A stretch of 64,000 nucleotides of DNA from JAPOUP01 sp965203255 (GTDB lineage Bacteria; Pseudomonadota; Alphaproteobacteria; Rhodobacterales; Rhodobacteraceae), in NCBI GenBank assembly GCA_965203255.1, contig OZ241882.1:3410001-3474000 (forward strand). Reading direction: 5' to 3'. The translations under genes were made by a program, and so were the position numbers. Positions 61,602 to 64,000 of this stretch are shown one piece after another (the stretch's first letter is position 1; each line of letters begins with the position of its first letter). The notes below the pieces were generated by a model. That model saw only the letters and a program-made list of their open reading frames with translations. It had not been told where the DNA came from and did not search any database.

Positions 61602-63596
61602 CGTTTCAACGGCGGCGGTGGCACGACGCCGACGACGCAGGTTCCGCCGGACAACGGCGGTACGGAAGATCTGGCAGCCAAGAGGAAGGCGCAGACGGAC
61701 GCGCTGACGGACGCGTCCACAGCGCTCGCGGCGGCCCTCAAGGCCCTTGAGCCGAAGGGCGACGGTTCCACGGTCGAGCAGTTCACCGCCGCCACCGAGG
61801 CCCTCGCGGCCCTGGAGAAGGCGGTCGCCGACGCCGCGGACCTGACCGACGCGCAGAAGAAGGCCTATAAGGACGAGGTGGCCCTCGCGAACGGTCCGAG
61901 GCTGAGGGAAAGACGCATCGCCCGCATCGTCAGGCATATCGAGGACACCGAGATCAAGGCGGCCAGGGAAGCGGTCGCCAGCAACGCGGAGGACGCCGCA
62001 ACCAGGATCGCGGCGGCCAGGACGGCGATCGAAGGCGCGGACATCCCCGACGCCGAGAAGGGCAAGCTCCTCGCGAAGGTTCAGGAGCAGGAGGAGGCGC
62101 TGGATGAACAGATTCGCCTCGCCGAGGCCGCCATGGAGATGAAGAGGAGGGCCATGGGCGCGGCGCTGCACGCGGCGATGGGTCCGTCCGACGACACCAC
62201 GGCCCCGGTGAACGCGCTGAACAACCTCGCGACCGTCCCGTACTACATCACCTCGATCACCGACAGCCAGCACGACGCCCCGGAGGAGGCGACCGGTCAG
62301 AGGGGCGAGCGGGGGGACTTCCGCATCGACCCGGCGGCCGGCGCGGGGAGCGTCGCGACCGCGAACACCCACACCGCCGTGTACTTCAGGCACGGCATGC
62401 CGGGGCGCCCCGGGCACGACACGGCCATGGACAAGGTCGGCCGGTGGAACGTCACGCACTACGAGAGGACCACCGGCTCCGGCAAGGCGAAGGTCACCGA
62501 CATGGTCCGGGTGTACAACGACCGGCAGGGCGGCCCGCTGGAGCGCTGGGGTGTCGTCCCGATGGATGCCGCGAAGTTCTTCAAGGCCGACGGCGACTGG
62601 ATCAACAAGGGGACCTACTACTGCCCCACCTGCGGCAGCAACGGCGCCGACAACACCAGCGCTGCGAACCCGGACCGCAAGCTGTCCCTGGGCACCGGGG
62701 TCGACCGGGCGATCGCATCCGAAACGTTCGACAGGTGGACCGTCGGGATAGGGTCCGTGACCGCCCAGAAGCCGACCGACGGGGGCGCGGAGATCAAGGT
62801 CCCCGGCACCTACTACGGCGCGAAGGGCACCTACTTCTGCCCCGTCTCCGGCACCTGCACGGTCGGGACCGGGGTCGGAGGCGGCGGGTTCGGCGGCTAC
62901 TTCCTGTCCGACGGCTGGTACTTCGTCCACGAAGCGGGCGCGAAGGTGCTGGAAAGGGACCTCAGCTACATGTACTTCGGCTGGTGGGTGCGGAACGACG
63001 ACGCCGGCACGCCGGCGGCGGTCAGCGCCTTCTACCAGTCCGTCGGCGGGGGCGTCGAACTCGCCACGGACGGCGCGAGCCTGAACGTCAACCGGGGCAG
63101 GGCGGCGACCTACGAGGGCCCCGCGATCGGCTGGTACGCCATCCACGACCCGCTCAACGGGAAGGGCGACGGCGGCGAGTTCACGGCGACGGCCACGCTG
63201 AAGGCCCAGTTCGGGACCGCCAGCCTGAACGCCGACACGGGCCTGACCGGCACGGTCCACAAGTTCAGGCTGAAGGACAGGCCGGATCCGGGCTGGAGCG
63301 TGACGCTGAACAAGGCGGCCTGGGAAACCACCGGCATCAGCAGAGACACCGATGGGCAGAAGGGCCACATCGTCAACACGGAAAAGACGGTCTGGTCGAT
63401 CAACGGCGTCAAGGCGGCGCCGGCCGGGAGCTGGGTGGCCAGCCTGTATGACGACAAGCCCGGCACCGTCGAGGACGGCGGCGACGGCAGCAACCACCCG
63501 ACCGCGATCATGGGCAAGTGGCACGCCGAGCGCGGCGGCACCCACCGGATGGTGGGCGCCTTCGGCACGGAGCTCCAGCCTCCGGCGGCGGAGTAG
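61602..63596 (+). pseudogene. TbpB-like lipoprotein gene (copy G, D subtype) lacking start codon and lipobox
   Basis: The upstream flank GTTTCAACGGCGG is followed directly by CGGTGGCACGACGCCGACG. Compared with copy E, 40 bp between two GGCGG repeats are gone, taking the ATG, the hydrophobic region and the lipobox Cys. The rest is long and open: helical units (STVEQFTAATEALAALEKAV; ADIPDAEKGKLLAKVQEQEE), then a beta-rich domain with TYYCPTCGSNGAD, GTYFCPVSGTCTVG, DLSYMYFGWWVRNDDAG, YEGPAIGWYAIHDPLNGKGD and HRMVGAFGTEL. An ORF continues upstream only as a chance extension into the end of the preceding gene (from 61434). It could act as a silent donor of sequence for D-type genes. Confidence 0.72.
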
Positions 63597-63646
63597 CGGC
63601 GGACGTGGCCGGCCGTCCCCGGACGGCCGGACGCGCGGGGACGCAA

Positions 63647-63676
63647 GGCCCCCGGCGGCCCCGCCGCCGGGGGCTT
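63647..63676 (+). terminator. Intrinsic terminator after lipoprotein G
   Basis: GGCCCCCGGCGGC pairs with GCCGCCGGGGGCT, followed by TCCCC. Same design as in the other lipoprotein copies, about 50 bp after the stop. Confidence 0.65.
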
Positions 63677-64000
63677 CCCCGTGCCGGGTCGGCGTCCGGT
63701 CAGGCGGTCTATCGGGTCGGGTCCCGCCCCCTGCACCAGTGCGCGGTAGAAGACAACGGGCACCACCGGCGCTCCGCGGGACCAGGCAAGGCGCACCGTG
63801 TCGAGGTCGGACCGACCCGCCCCGGGCCAGTATGGACCCGCCCGCAGGACCGGCCGGCTCCGGGCCGGTCTCTGCCGGGCATCGCGCGCACCCGGCGGGG
63901 CGGACAGCATCCAGCGGGCATATCCCAGGAAGTTCGCGCTGTTCTCGGGGCCACCTTCCACCAGGCATGACCAGAGGGCGTCGCAGTCCCGGTCCGAAGC
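63677..64000. other. Right end of the window, no supported gene
   Basis: Open frames exist on both strands (a minus-strand one runs off the edge and includes GGPENSANFLGYARWML), but none can be assigned or given a start. A gene may continue beyond the window. Confidence 0.35.

Noticed and set aside
9675..63676. CRISPR-like regular repeats
   Set aside because: The recurring GCCCCCGGCGG hairpins are terminators of duplicated genes, not spaced direct repeats; no array or cas gene is visible.
61422..63968. 848-codon minus-strand ORF opposite lipoprotein G
   Set aside because: Same kind of compositional shadow; it runs through the terminator hairpin.

Overview
The window looks like a chromosome segment of an alphaproteobacterium, most likely a Rhodobacterales relative. 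The evidence is the TRAP transporters, a Rhodobacter-style cobalamin gene set, a glutamine-synthetase-like gene beside a TRAP operon, and the decayed 3' end of pufC, the photosynthetic reaction-centre cytochrome. It is a patchwork. Ordinary metabolic genes of moderate GC (about 1.2-6.2, 32.6-33.1, 35.1-45.2 and 47.4-50.8 kb) alternate with visibly richer-GC blocks of repeated surface-lipoprotein genes, AAA/PD-(D/E)XK genes and insertion sequences. Pseudogenes are frequent (parD, a glutamine-synthetase homologue, dctP, pufC, a small membrane protein gene, several transposases), so the genome seems to be going through IS expansion and decay. No tRNA, rRNA or CRISPR was seen.

Layout. 0.25-0.8 kb: parDE toxin-antitoxin remnant with a frameshifted antitoxin. 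1.2-6.2 kb: a broken unknown gene, a complete TRAP transporter (dctQ, dctM, dctP) and a wrecked glutamine-synthetase homologue. 6.7-7.9 kb: internally deleted IS66 element with an 8-bp target duplication. 8.0-26.5 kb: first accessory block with lipoprotein genes A, B, C and D, AAA/PD-(D/E)XK genes 1-3, an IS1380 element between A and B, a secreted protein gene and a MITE. 26.7-32.5 kb: three nested mobile elements (an orphan-type IS inside an IS110 gene inside an element with a DruA-domain transposase). 32.6-33.1 kb: two small coupled genes. 33.3-35.0 kb: degenerate second copy of the orphan-type IS. 35.1-41.6 kb: cobalamin operon on the minus strand (cbiX, cobH, cobL, cobI, cbiG-cobJ, cobM). 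42.5-47.1 kb: second TRAP operon whose dctP is split by the third copy of the same IS. 47.4-50.8 kb: glutathionyl-hydroquinone reductase-like gene, then DUF1636, cobC and cbiB, which overlap and complete part of the B12 pathway. 51.1-63.6 kb: second accessory block. It holds a pufC remnant, identical lipoproteins E and F in a 2.62-kb inverted repeat around an intact element whose transposase carries an N-terminal DruA (DUF4338) domain, then AAA/PD-(D/E)XK gene 4 and truncated lipoprotein G.

How the parts relate. The two cob clusters together cover much of corrin-ring methylation and the aminopropanol arm. Cobalt-early genes (cbiX, cbiG) are present, but several pathway genes are not in the window. 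The accessory blocks repeat one design: a lipoprotein with an N-terminal helical region and a C-terminal TbpB-like beta-barrel domain, sitting on one or both sides of a nearly identical AAA/PD-(D/E)XK gene. The lipoproteins are mosaics of one another. Two of them take their upstream reading frame from the antisense strand of pufC, one has lost its start and lipobox, and one has lost its stop codon. This looks like a recombining family of surface-protein cassettes and is the most interesting feature of the window. Whether it acts as an antigenic-variation or exchange system is inference.
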